DNA of 64,000 nucleotides from contig JAAALK010000289.1 in the NCBI GenBank assembly GCA_019279435.1, positions 12,840,342 to 12,904,341 of the forward strand, read 5' to 3'. Below the pieces are notes generated by a model. That model was not told where the DNA came from. It was given only the letters and a program-made list of their open reading frames with translations, and ran no database searches. The stretch comes from Zizania palustris (lineage: Eukaryota; Streptophyta; Magnoliopsida; Poales; Poaceae). The first letter of the stretch is position 1; each line of letters starts with the position of its first letter. The translations under genes and the position numbers were made by a program. Below, piece by piece: positions 34,787 through 45,211 of this stretch.

Positions 34787-35235
34787 GGTGGCTTTGCATG
34801 TAGCCCAATAGGGCCACCGGTCAGACCCCATTCTTCTTGGTGTATGGGTCGAATGTCATCCTCCCGGTGGACATGCTACACAGAAGCCCGAAGATACTTC
34901 AATATATTGAAGGTGCCACCAAACATACTCTGAAAAAAGATATCGATGGTCTGGAAGAAGCTTGGCTAGCTGCTTCAATACAGACCGTCTAGTACCAGCA
35001 AGGCCTTCATAGGTATCATGACAAGAATGTTCATCAGCGCTCTTTCCGAGTGGGTGACCTGGACCTATGCCGAGTTCAATTGGTAGTCGCGACCCACAAG
35101 CTCTCGGCTCCCTGGGAAGGACCCTTCATTATCGCCGAGGCTACGTGCCCAGGGTCCTATCGCTTGATGCGAGAAGATGGCCAAAAGCTGGTGAACTCCT
35201 ATAATATCAAGCACCTCGGGCAATTTTATCCTTGA
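34787..35235 (+). pseudogene. Integrase C-terminal part of element B
   Basis: Directly after the right TSD, codons give LCM-stop-PNRATGQTPFFLVYGSNVILPVDML, the end of the gypsy integrase core; 35050-35235 then gives a C-terminal domain ending LSAPWEGPFIIAEATCPGSYRL...YNIKHLGQFYP. Joined in thought to 19976, this shows the CACTA element split one gene. A TAG near 34800 and a frame change near 34930 are extra damage. Confidence 0.85.
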
Positions 35236-35309
35236 GCGAGATAAGTATTTGTTATTATCTCATAAAAAGACATTTTCTTTCCTGGATATTGTGCTCCACA
35301 GCTCTCGAT

Positions 35310-35720
35310 CACCAACCGTTATAGCCTGATGCCACGATTCACTCTGGCTCGGCTACAACGTGCTTCTTAGACTGCCTCCACTCTAGTTTCGTGGTCATGA
35401 TCTACTTTGACCTAGCCTTTTCCGAGATGTAACCGTTCTAGCCTTGATGCCAAGATCCGCTCTGGCTCGACTACAATGTGCTTCACCGACTGCCTCCGCT
35501 CTGACCCGACATTTTCCTATATGTATCTGTTCTAGCCTTGTTGTCATGATCTGCTCTGGCTCAGATACAACGTGCTTTGTCGACTGCCTCTCCTCTGGCT
35601 TCGAGATCATGATCTGCTCTAACTTAGCCTTTGCCGAGACGAATGTTTGCCACCACTCTAGCAGTACAGCTATGACCCGCTCTAGCCCGGCTATTGTTTG
35701 ATCAAAGGAATGCTGGATTC
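35310..35720. repeat. Degenerate ~117-bp tandem repeat in element B
   Basis: The CCGTT(A/C)TAGCCT phrase recurs at about 35316, 35433 and (shortened unit, 93 bp) 35527, each followed by GATCCGCTCTGGCTCG.CTACAA and GACTGCCTCC. It lies right after the end of integrase, as in A and C. A fourth partial copy trails to about 35720. Confidence 0.75.
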
Positions 35721-35951
35721 CTTTTCGCTAGAACTCGTAGAGTTCAAAGCCTGCTCGGCACTTGGGCATCTATGAGTTAATCACTCTGACTAATGCAACC
35801 ATGATCCGCTCTAGCGTAGTTATTGTGAGGGTCACTCATTTTCCCAGGGGCTCTAACGAGCGCTTATCTTTGACCAGCTTCTAATGCTCACCCTTGGCAG
35901 AACGTGATGCTAATGGTTATAAACAATGTGCATGTGGCCTGAGTTCCCTAC
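35721..35951. other. Non-coding element B sequence up to the element C insertion
   Basis: No frame or motif beyond weak echoes of the tandem repeat. The last five bases (35947-35951, CCTAC) are the left TSD of element C. Confidence 0.6.
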
Positions 35952-36446
35952 TGTTGGCGTAAAAGTTTACGCTAACAGGTTCTCTGAGATCAAGAACGGA
36001 AAAATAGTGAGTTCGTGCTTAAGAACTTACTCGAGCCTCCGTATTGGATAATAACTCAAGTAGTTCGAATATGTGTATTGAATGGCCGGGTGTTTCGGTC
36101 CTCCTTTACATGGTAGAGAGGGGGGTATTTATAGGCAAAAATGTCTAAGGAAAAGACCTAACTACCGCTAGATTACAACCGACATAGTGGAAACTATTCG
36201 GTACCCGGAGCAAGGTTAAAAAGGGTAAAACTCTCCGAGGCGGATGGATAAGCCAAACATCTTATCAATCTTGTCGCTCTGCTTCAGAGCCTTCATATCT
36301 TGCGGAGCGCTTCTCAGGAATTCATATCGAGGCATCCTTCGGCTCGACGCCTCCACCTTCGAACAAGAGCTTACCAGCTCCGAAGCTTAGGGAACCTTCG
36401 AGTTATTAATCTCTAAGTCTTGGAAGTAAAGCAATTTCCCCCAACA
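35952..36446 (-). repeat. 3' LTR of element C
   Basis: 495 bp; same length as its partner. A minus-strand TATA box (TATAAATA) lies at 36126-36133. A short palindrome (GCGTAAA-AG-TTTACGC) lies at the plus-strand left edge. The adjoining plus-strand GTAGCCCCTCG (36447-36457), purine-rich on the minus strand, is the polypurine tract. Confidence 0.96.
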
Positions 36447-36837
36447 GTAGCCCCTCGAATACGCCTCTCCGTATTTAACCTGTACACAAGGAAGGCAGTA
36501 TACGGAAGGAATATTTTCATATTCTGAGACTTAGAGAGAATTTGAACACATTACAGTTCTTCGGAGGATTTCAGATCCAAGGTGTTCGGACCCCTTCTCC
36601 AGGCTCTCTACGCAGTGGGAACACATCGCAGGAAGGAACACCGCTTCGAAGCGCAAACGTCGTGAGGAGCCGTTTGATTATAGCCGTTACGGCGCAAGTA
36701 GTCGTTACGCCCAGTAAAAGGTAACGGTCGATTTTTACGGCAGTTGCTCACCGTTCCACTTTCTGGACCCACCTGCCAGTGGCAGAAGCCAAACCTGCGG
36801 TGTGAATGCAATCGAAGCGTAGCAATCGGCAAATGGT

Positions 36838-36845
36838 TATAAAAG
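36838..36845 (+). promoter_or_regulatory. TATA box for the antisense ORF of element C
   Basis: TATAAAAG on the plus strand, outside the LTR, 97 bp ahead of the ATG at 36935. The stretch between is pyrimidine- and A-rich like a plant 5' leader and has no ATG. It supports a promoter internal to the element for the antisense gene, opposite to gag-pol. Confidence 0.6.
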
Positions 36846-36934
36846 CAAAAACAAAATTTACTCGAAACTTTTTACCGCACTTAGCACTCGCGATTCACTT
36901 TCCTCAACCTCTAATCTCTCAATCTTCCGAGCAA

Positions 36935-37829
36935 ATGGTGAGAAACAGCCACACTATCCCGGCGGCGGCGAGTACTTTGGCGCAGAGGCAAGCGTGGGCC
37001 GCCTCGGCTGCGGCAGCCATGGCGGGGACTTCGGGTGGTGCCTGGCCTAAGAACCCTCGGGAGCTCCGCCCGCCTTCCAAGAAGAAGATTTCCAAGAGCT
37101 TCCTCATCGGTCAATCTGCGAGCACCACCGAGTCTATTGAGGAGGTCGTAGAAGGTAAGCTAGGTGCCGGACTGAGGACTCGAGTCCCAGGGTCGGAATC
37201 AACCCCGAGGCCTCGATGCGGAGAAGTGGTAGTCTTTGAGGCGTTCTTCGAAGCGGGCTTGGGGCTTCCAGCCATCGACTTTTTGACGGAGGTACTGGAC
37301 CTGTTTCACATTACACTACCTCAGTTATCCCCCAATGTCGTCACCCGCCTGGCTGTCTTCGAGTGGGCGCTCCGGGCCAAAGGATGCGAAGGACGCTCGG
37401 AGATCTTCGCCGCAACTCACGAGGCTATCTGCCAGCCGAAGCCGCAGGATGGGCCCAGGGATTCCAAGGTGATAACAGCCTTCGGCAGTGTCAACTTCCA
37501 GTTGTGGAGGGAGCACGCCCTACACTTCCCTGCGAAGGCCATCAACGACCGATGGTACACCAACTAGATTCTTCGGTGGTTCTATGCCAAAGTCGGAGAG
37601 GACTCCCCCCTCGCAGGGCCTCTCCAGGAGATTTTGTTCTGGTAGGAGGTGGAGATTGCTCCGAACCACAGCCTGCTTTCCACGAGGCTAGGGCTGCTGA
37701 CTTCAGTGGCTCGCCGCATGAGCATGCGTGACCTGGCCGAAGAGTTCATCGCCCTTCGGATTCCACCCCTCGGGGCCAACTGGCCAATAGTGTTCCAGCA
37801 GGCCTCGGAGGGTGATCTCCGAACCCTAG
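36935..37829 (+). pseudogene. Antisense ORF of element C, exon 1 (Transposase_28-like domain)
   Basis: The best start is MVRNSHTIPAA at 36935 (the frame is open from 36806, but the TATA box at 36838 lies after that upstream Met). An Ala-rich N-terminus and a basic RPPSKKKISKSF patch come first. The conserved block follows: GEVVVFEAFFEAGLGLP, DFLTEVLDLFHI, LPQLSPNVVTRLAVFEWAL (about 37225-37380). A TAG at 37565-37567 and a later TAG in the LQEILFW context break the frame, but the conserved RRMSMRDLAEEFIALRIPP follows at about 37713-37770. A GT at 37830 (GTAAGA) is a good donor. Function unknown; the family is known from grass Tat elements. Confidence 0.8.
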
Positions 37830-37905
37830 GTAAGACTTCAATTCCTGTAGTACTGCATTAGATGATGAAAAAATAGCATACTTATGATGCGTTACCCCTT
37901 TTCTC

Positions 37906-39206
37906 GAACTGCTCCTTTGGCATTGGCTCTGGAGGACATAGCTCGGGCCACCGAACGGGTCCTCGGAGCTCCTACAGTGGCTAAAAAGTAGAAAAGGCTG
38001 GAGCTAGTGGGGAGTTGGGAACGCTCCAATAGAGTGTGGGGAGCTCTCGGGATGGAGCCCCCTCTCTTCCAGACTTTGCCTCGACTGGAGCAGCCACCCG
38101 GAAATGGAAGGCTGTTGCTGAACCGCCCAAGAAAGCCAGCAAGCCACCGTCTAAGAAGAAGAAGGTGGCGAAGATCCCTCTGCAGCTGACCCCTGCTTCG
38201 TAGGCTTCGTCCTTGGACGCCCAGAGCTCGGCCTCCGAGGAGCCTGAGGACTCCGACGCCCAGATAGCATCGACCTTCGAGAATTATCTCCTGGAGGACG
38301 ACGAAGATATAGGGGAAGTCCGAGCCGGAACTTCTGCTCGAGAGGTTGTAGAGGTAAATCCAACGCGCGCCTCTGTGCCCACCGTCGTAAATCTGGATTC
38401 GGACTCCACCACCCCCAACTCACCCGTAACTGGGGTGGTCATGGCGGAAGTCGCAGCTCCAGCAGAAAACGTGGCGGAGAGGGCTTCGGGAGACGACTTC
38501 GATGATATCCTCCAATTGTACGAAGTTCTGGAGGATCCGACGATCCTGCCTCACGGGGCCTCCGAAGCTACATCTTGAAGCCCCTACTTTGGTTGATACC
38601 TACAACAATCTTTTCTTGTAAATACTTATGAAATTTCTTGACAAGATAGGTACCTCGAAGGGTGACGAAGCCCCGGCTGCACCCGAAGTCCCATCGTCTT
38701 CAAGGGTCGTGGCCCAGGTTGACCCCCCCTACTCCTTTGGACACTCCATGCCTGGCAGCGGAAGTCGTGCCCACTGAAGCGGATTCGGCAACTGAGGTCG
38801 ACCCCTCCGCTGCGGCTCTGGCGACCGAGGTCGCCCCTGTTGACGCGGCTCTGGTCGAAGGGGTAGCCGCTGATGAAAGGGCCACTTCTGCTTCAGCCAC
38901 TGTGCCTGCCTTCGTGCAGGGGTGGGGCAAAAGCATGTCTAGCCTCGGCCTTTCCCCCCACCCCGCGACGACCTCGGCCAGCAACTCGGAGGAGGAGGCC
39001 ACGGCAGACGATCGCCAAGCTTCATCTTGGCTTCCTTTGCTGGCTCCGTTCCTGGAGCACCGGGTAGGTCTCCGAGCGCTCCTGGAGCCCCTGGCAGAGA
39101 AGAGCCAGGACATCGCCAATTCGGACCTGGTCTCCGTTCTGAGCGAGCTAGGGCTCCGACGCTCAACACAGCCCTCGAAAGGGCTGCCCTTCAGGTATGA
39201 AAAACA
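37906..39206 (+). pseudogene. Antisense ORF of element C, middle exons
   Basis: Includes a block with GSWERSNRVW (38007-38040), an acidic block (38213-38578, rich in Ser, Glu and Asp, ending at a TGA) and a block at 38640-39206 with an acidic/Ala-rich start and LLAPFLEHRVGLRALLEPLAEKSQ near 39030-39105. Spacers at 37830-37905 and 38580-38640 look like introns. A TAG at about 37987 is one of the breaks. The organisation repeats that of element A. Confidence 0.65.
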
Positions 39207-39271
39207 TCATAGCTACTTCGAATTAATGGTTATAAACACTTTGGTACTTACTTGTTCTTTTTCCTTTGCAG

Positions 39272-39436
39272 CAATTCGTCCTTGCTAGAGCGGCAACGAC
39301 TTCCAATGAGGTCGAAACTAATCGACTCAAAAGGAAGGTTACCACCCTCCAAACCGCCCTCAGTGATTCCAACGAAAGATCCCTTAGGTTGGAGGAGGAA
39401 GCCCTAGCGGAACGGAGGGCTAGGGTTGTGGCCGAC
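39272..39436 (+). pseudogene. Antisense ORF of element C, coiled-coil exon cut by Sirevirus D
   Basis: After a TTTGCAG acceptor at about 39271, the frame gives QFVLARAATTSNEVETNRLKRK...LEEEALAERRARVVAD, a heptad-type helix. It stops at 39436, where element D begins, and continues at 46705 (DEALRTAREDNDALR). Confidence 0.75.
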
Positions 39437-41002
39437 TGTAGGACCGAAAGTAGCGACCATAGGGGGAGTGAATGGGCGCCTAAAAATTTCTTGCTAAACT
39501 ATATTTTAATCCCAACACCCAAAAGAACTAAACCAAACAAATAATATTTGCAAAGCAAATTTCAGGAATTAAAGTTGTCTAGCTTAAAAAATGACCGGTG
39601 TCCTAATTAAAATGATAATAAAAATTAATCTAAATAAAATTACTGCAGTAAATAAAAACTCCTAGAAAAATCATGATATATTTATATTTCAGTCTAGGAA
39701 TAAAATATTAATCAAATGAATAAGATATGAATCATTTAAAAATAATTCAGAAATAGACCGTAATAAATGACTGTGACTAATAAATTTTTGTTTTCTTTTT
39801 ACATGAACAGATTAAACAAATATAAATAAAAATATGTGATTTCTAAAAACAGTTTAGCAGATTAAATTAACACGAAATTTTTAAACGAATTTTTCGCTAA
39901 TTAATTAATAGATGATTATCTTCAAAATGATCTACTAAAAAATAGGAGATTACAAACTAACCTTCGTCACGTAGTCACAAACTGCTGCTCGGGAACCATG
40001 CGCATGGATTCCTGCCGTAGCTACTTGTGAAAAATCAGCCGACACAAGGAAACCTTGCTGTTTCTACAGCCTCGATTACCGTGCGTGTGAAACAAAGTAA
40101 AACACCAGGGAAAAAAAGGAACGACGTTCAGCGGGCGTGTGGAAAAAAATTCCCGCCGAAAGCTGCTTGGCCGCCGCACGCGCTACATTTTCCTGCGCAA
40201 GAATTCACCGTAAGCAATCAAGTTGCCGTGATCCTGGTAGCGCACAGTGCTTGCATCCTGTATGAGCCAATGCACGGCGCGTGCTTGACTGCTCTCCTGC
40301 CGCCTCGCTACACGAGGCCTGAACACGCAGAAGCGACCGTGTGATGATGTTACATAAAAGAACTTGCAGATGAAAAATTTTGGTGGAAGACGAATGCGGA
40401 CGAAGGCAAAAAATGGACTGTAGATTGATCTCTAAAAAAACAGTCGTCTATCCCCAAAGGGATAGGGGCCTATTTATAGGCAAATCCTAATACATGAAAA
40501 GACTAATTTACCCTCGGGTAAAATAAACTAACTCTAAAATAAATTCCGAAAATTACTAAAATATTCTTGGAAAAATTAACTGACTCGAATAAAAATATTC
40601 TAAACTTAAAAACTAAATATTAATATCCTAAAATTGAATTAAACATAGATCATCAGTTTTACGCCGAAACTAACAAAGCGTCCACCGTCTTCGCACCGGG
40701 TACCCGGATTGGGCCGACCCGACCCCGCAGCTTCCTCAGCCCGGCAATCGCTCGCCGCCCGTGTACCTGAGTCAAACCTAGTCAACAGACCGGTGGATCC
40801 TCTGCCGCTCCTAGCCATGTACCCGGATTGGGCCAGCCCGACTCCGCGGCTCCTCTGCCCGACCGTCGCTCACTGCCCGTGTATCTGAGTCACATGCACC
40901 TTAGACTCGGCAGGTCTTCATCTCTCCCTTCAATTTACTTCCATTGACATTCACTCATCACATCTGGAATATCAAAACCATATTCTTCAACATGGTTTCT
41001 CA
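39437..41002 (-). repeat. 3' LTR of element D (1566 bp)
   Basis: TGTAGGACC...GGTTTCTCA on the plus strand. Minus-strand TATA box at 40471-40478. It is 78 bp longer than its partner; most of the gap is one segment near 40735-40815 that is absent from the other copy. Frames inside (such as 40027-40344) are chance. Confidence 0.95.
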
Positions 41003-42344
41003 ATCTCCCCTTTGATGAGTGCATTGTCAACACCCTTTTCAGCTCATCGCCAGAACGTGCAAAACACATGGAAACAGAAAAACAAAGACAAAAAAATAGA
41101 AGAAAGAAAATAAAAGTTTAACCCTAATGACCAAAAGCGAAACAGAAGCAAGAGAAAAATGGTCATTATGGTTAACCAAAAATAAAGACTCATCAGAAAT
41201 ATTTAAAATTACCAACATGGAACTCCCCCTGAAATAAATCCCAGAGAAAGCCAAAAATATATCCAAAATTTCTCCCCCTTGTTGACAATTGGACTCATCA
41301 AGTGAGACTAAATGCACTCTAAAGAGACATAAACACAAACTCCTCCTGAAATGCAGCTCCCCCTAAAAATATGCCATGAATGCAGATGGAGTGCAGGTGG
41401 AGTGTGAAAAGCATGCTTCTTAGATATGATTAATTGCAATAACAACATCTAACAGGTATAGCGAAAGATATACTGTCTAAGATACATGACATGATCAGTG
41501 CAATAGATGATATCTAAAGAAAGTCATTAGCACGCATTTTTTGATTTTTGCAAAACAAAAGCATCACCACATTTTCTAGTTAACAAGCAAAGTAAAGCAT
41601 GAGATGCAAAAGCTAACTAATATCTACCAAGATAAGCATTGTCCAAATCAAAGTGCTTCAGCAAACTTGTCATCTTTTTAAACTTTTCAGATTATTTATT
41701 TTTCATTTCTGCCAGGGGTAATTTGCATGTCAAACCTTATGCTAACCGACAAAGTCAAGCCTAGGCCAGAACTGGACCATCAGAAGCTTAAGACATTGGT
41801 CTTGGCATACATTACACCGTCCTAGTTCATACCAAAGTGCTATGGTAAGCAGTCCAGAACAATGCAATGCGACAAAAGAAAATCCACCTAGATCTTTTTT
41901 GATAAAAAAAATAAAAAAATGCATAATTTTTATTTTTCTGAATTTTTATCATTTTTATAGCACATTTTTTATATTTAAAGCATATAGATGTCCAAGTTGC
42001 GTATCTGCATCTAAGTAAGGATCTAGCTACAAGGCATGTAAAAGATAGCGAAAGCATTCAGCCTACACATGCTAGTTACTAGAAGCAGTGGTGATCATTT
42101 TTCAATTTTAAAGCATAAAAGCCATGCATATGACACATATCAGATATATCATGTGAACTGAACCAGAACATGATCATCGACAAGTAATCAAAAACATATA
42201 CTAACTAGAGAAAGTAAAGCAGATTAATCATATAGCATAAGCAAGCTCAAAATGTGATTGATGATTATGCATAATATGAACGCACACAAAAAAACTCAAT
42301 AAAAAATAAAAAGAAAGTAAAACTGATACCAATGAAAAGTAGAC
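41003..42344 (-). other. Non-coding 3' region of element D with repeated PPT motifs
   Basis: On the minus strand, AAAGGGGAGAT abuts the LTR (41003-41013) as the polypurine tract. Further AGGGGGAG-type motifs occur at 41222-41230, 41271-41280 and 41357-41364. A block at 41711-41900 is closely matched in element E (60352-60537). No coding potential. Confidence 0.8.
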
Positions 42345-44106
42345 TCAAAATATCCTAAAAAAAGGATACACAACTCCCAAAACAAGATCAATAATCATGA
42401 GTGGGAACAAACGGTCCAACACCAGGTTTGGCAAAGGTGTTAAACCAGTGTCGAGCCATCTGCTCAAATGTAGGAAAGCAGAAGGAATCATATGAGTCTG
42501 GACCAAAACGCAGCTCAAAGCGCGGTCCTCTGTTCTTCCTAAAATCACGGTCGCGAGATCCAAAATCGTATCCATAACGAGCCGGAACTCTGCTGGAACG
42601 GAAACCACCCTCCGGAGCACGATCATAAAAACCGTCTCCTCTACCACCACCTACACGACGTGGCCTGGCCTCTAGCCTCTCTCTACATCAAGGGACTCTC
42701 TGTCTACCACCCTGCTGGTAGAACTGCTCCTGCCCACCTCGAGCTCTCTCTCCTCGCTCAACCCGCTTCCTCCTGAAGCAAAACTCCTCAAGATGCCCGT
42801 CTCTCTGACAAAACTCACAGTGATAGGTAGGCTTCTTGGGATGTTGTTGTGGTTTAGGGTTCTTAGGCTTGGTGCTGTTGGGTGTAGCATCTTTGGAGTG
42901 AGAGGGTCCAAGTAAAGAATCAATAGAAGTGTGAAGAGTTTTAGGCTTAGGAATCCAGATCTGCTTCTTAGGTGGAGCTTTAGGTTGTTCTTGGATCACT
43001 CCATCCTTGGGCTGACTATCCTTAAAGGACTCAGTGGAGTGAGTCTTCGGATATCTCTGTTCGGGAGTCATCTTACTCCACTCCACTGCACAGCTAATGG
43101 CGCTCTCAAAATCAGCCTTGGTATATGTGTAACCTACCCCAAAACCATCCTGTCTCTTGAACTGCTGGATCATCATGCCGAGCTATGGCTCTCTAGCACT
43201 AATCCAACTCAGGATTGAACAGAGGTAAAAATTCTCGTTCTGAACATCAGCTAGCTCCTCTCTCAAAGAAGCTAACACCTCCACCTGAGACAAGCATATC
43301 TCACACTCTTTATTAGCTTCGACAGACATCTCAGCTTTTAGATTGATCAACTCTATTCTAATGGACAGGCAGTTCTCACAAACAGTGGATGGAACTGACA
43401 AGGTCTCAAGCTCTAGCTTAGTCTGCTCCAACTCAGCTCTCACTTCATCTAACTCGCTCAACTGCTCATCACTCTTGGCTCTCAGCTCAGCTATACTAGC
43501 TAAATGGGATGGGCAGTCTACACAAGGTGCAACGACAGTGGCATGAGCATCTTTTAGCTCCTGCTGAGCGCTCTCAAGCTCAGTGGCCAATGCGTCTCTC
43601 TCATCTACTCTCTTTGTGTACCTGGACTTAAGAGTCGTCAGGTCACACAACAGCACCTCACAGTTAGGACACTCACCACTATCACCCAAGCAAGGGGAAG
43701 AAGACAGACTCTCAAGCTTACCATTTGTTCTGGCAAGCTCACTCTCAAGCTCATTTATCTTCTTCTTAGCCCCTCTGAGAAGTTTCTCCCTATACTTCAA
43801 CTCCTGACTATTCTGTTCTAGTAAATTTACAACTTCTTGTTCATAGGAAGATGCCTTCTCATCGTCGTCGTCGTCGGAGTCATCGGAGGAGTCCTTCTCT
43901 TTCTTCTCCCCAAGAGCCATTGAGCAGAAGCTCTTGTGGGATCTTCGGCTGTGACGTGAGCGACTCTTCGGCTTGTCCCCGAAGCCCGTGAAACAGAGGC
44001 CCGCCGGATTGTCCCTGTCCTTCCCCTTCTTGATCATGATATCTTCATCACTTGAACTTGAAGACGATGAAGAAGATGAGGATCTCTTGGAGTATCTTTT
44101 CTCCAT
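42345..44106 (-). pseudogene. Gag C-terminal part of element D (coiled coil, second zinc knuckle)
   Basis: The frame at 44106-43183 has a Ser run, a DSSDDSDDDDDEKAS acidic patch and a long heptad region with repeated CPNCE, CVDCPSH, CENC and CEIC pairs, typical of Sirevirus gag extensions. The frame at 43176-42688 gives YHCEFCQRDGHLEEFC, a CX2CX4HX4C zinc knuckle, then an Arg/Gly-rich tail continuing to about 42345. Stops separate the frames. No protease follows. The gag would bind element RNA and assemble particles. Confidence 0.8.
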
Positions 44107-44166
44107 CTCGGCGAAGAAGGTCTTGTCTCGCTTCTTGTTCTCATGCCTGTAATCTTTAAGAGCCTT

Positions 44167-45152
44167 TCAAAAGAATCTTGTCTTGGGCTTGCCCTTCGTG
44201 GAGTTGTCGTACTTGCCAGAGTTGTAGGAGTTGCCGCCTATTCCCTTCTTGTAATTCTTTTGCTTGGGACAGTCGGCGATGAAATGACATGGGTCACCGC
44301 ACTCAAAGCATCCGGATTTTGTGCCATGTCTCTTAAACATTCTCTTATCATAGACACGTCGCACCCGGTTGTTAAACAGGCACAGATCATCATCTCCTAG
44401 AGTATCAAGTTGTTTCTCGGAGATAGACATCAAGGAAAAGGCAGTACAACTCATGGCATTAGGATCAGTCGACGGTGTCGCAAGCGCCAGAGTCTTTGAG
44501 CCAGAATCAGTGAGATTTGATCTCAACTGAATATCAACCTCTGAGGCCTTGAGCTTACTAAAAAGCTCTGCGACGGTCAAGGTATCATAAGACGCGCTCT
44601 CAACAATAGAATAGACCTTGATCTCCCAGATCTTAGGGTCCAAGGTATGGAGTACCTTAAGTGCCTGCTCATGATCCGAGACCAGCTGATCACGCTCGGC
44701 CTTATTAACGCGAAGCTTGTTAATGATCGATTGAAAACGACCCAAACAAAGCCTCAACAAGCCTCAACAGTCTCACCCGGCTTCTGTGAAAAATTTTCAT
44801 ACTCACGCTGGTAGGTCTGGTAGAGCCTAGCCTTGACCTGAGTTGTCCCCTCATGATGTGCCTGGAGGGTAGCCCAGATCTCACGAGCAGTGGTGAGATG
44901 GCTAACACGCTCAAACTCACTAGGACCTAGACCAGAAAATAAAATATTCACCGCCTTTCTATTATTTTGATGCTGGGTAATTACATTTTCAGCAGTATCC
45001 ATAGTAATAGTCGTTATCGTGAAATTTGGATGAACACAAATCTCCCATATGTCTGAGCTCTGGCTCATAAGGTATGCTCGCATGCGAGTCTTCCAATAAG
45101 TGTAGCCAAAAGCTTCTAGGGATGAGATTTTACTAGAAAACGTCATGGTCAC
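44167..45152 (-). pseudogene. Gag N-terminal part of element D (UBN2 domain, first zinc knuckle)
   Basis: Starts MTMTFSSKISSLEAFGYTYWKTRMRAYLMSQ (DUF4219/UBN2 copia gag). A 10-bp tandem duplication (AAGCCTCAAC at 44749-44758 and 44759-44768) shifts the frame after GETVEA. The rest (44760-44167) includes CFECGDPCHFIADC, a CX2CX4HX4C knuckle, at about 44320-44280. Confidence 0.88.
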
Positions 45153-45197
45153 TACCTAGGTTTTGAATCGGTTAAGATATTAGAAAAACCTAACCTT

Positions 45198-45209
45198 GCT
45201 CTGATACCA
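45198..45209 (-). other. Primer-binding site of element D
   Basis: TGGTATCAGAGC on the minus strand, two bases from the 5' LTR: the initiator tRNA-Met site. Confidence 0.95.
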
Positions 45210-45211
45210 CT

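Noticed and set aside
40027..40344. Frame repeated at 45857-46120
   Set aside because: Both copies are the same part of the two D LTRs; repetition reflects the LTR pair, not gene conservation.
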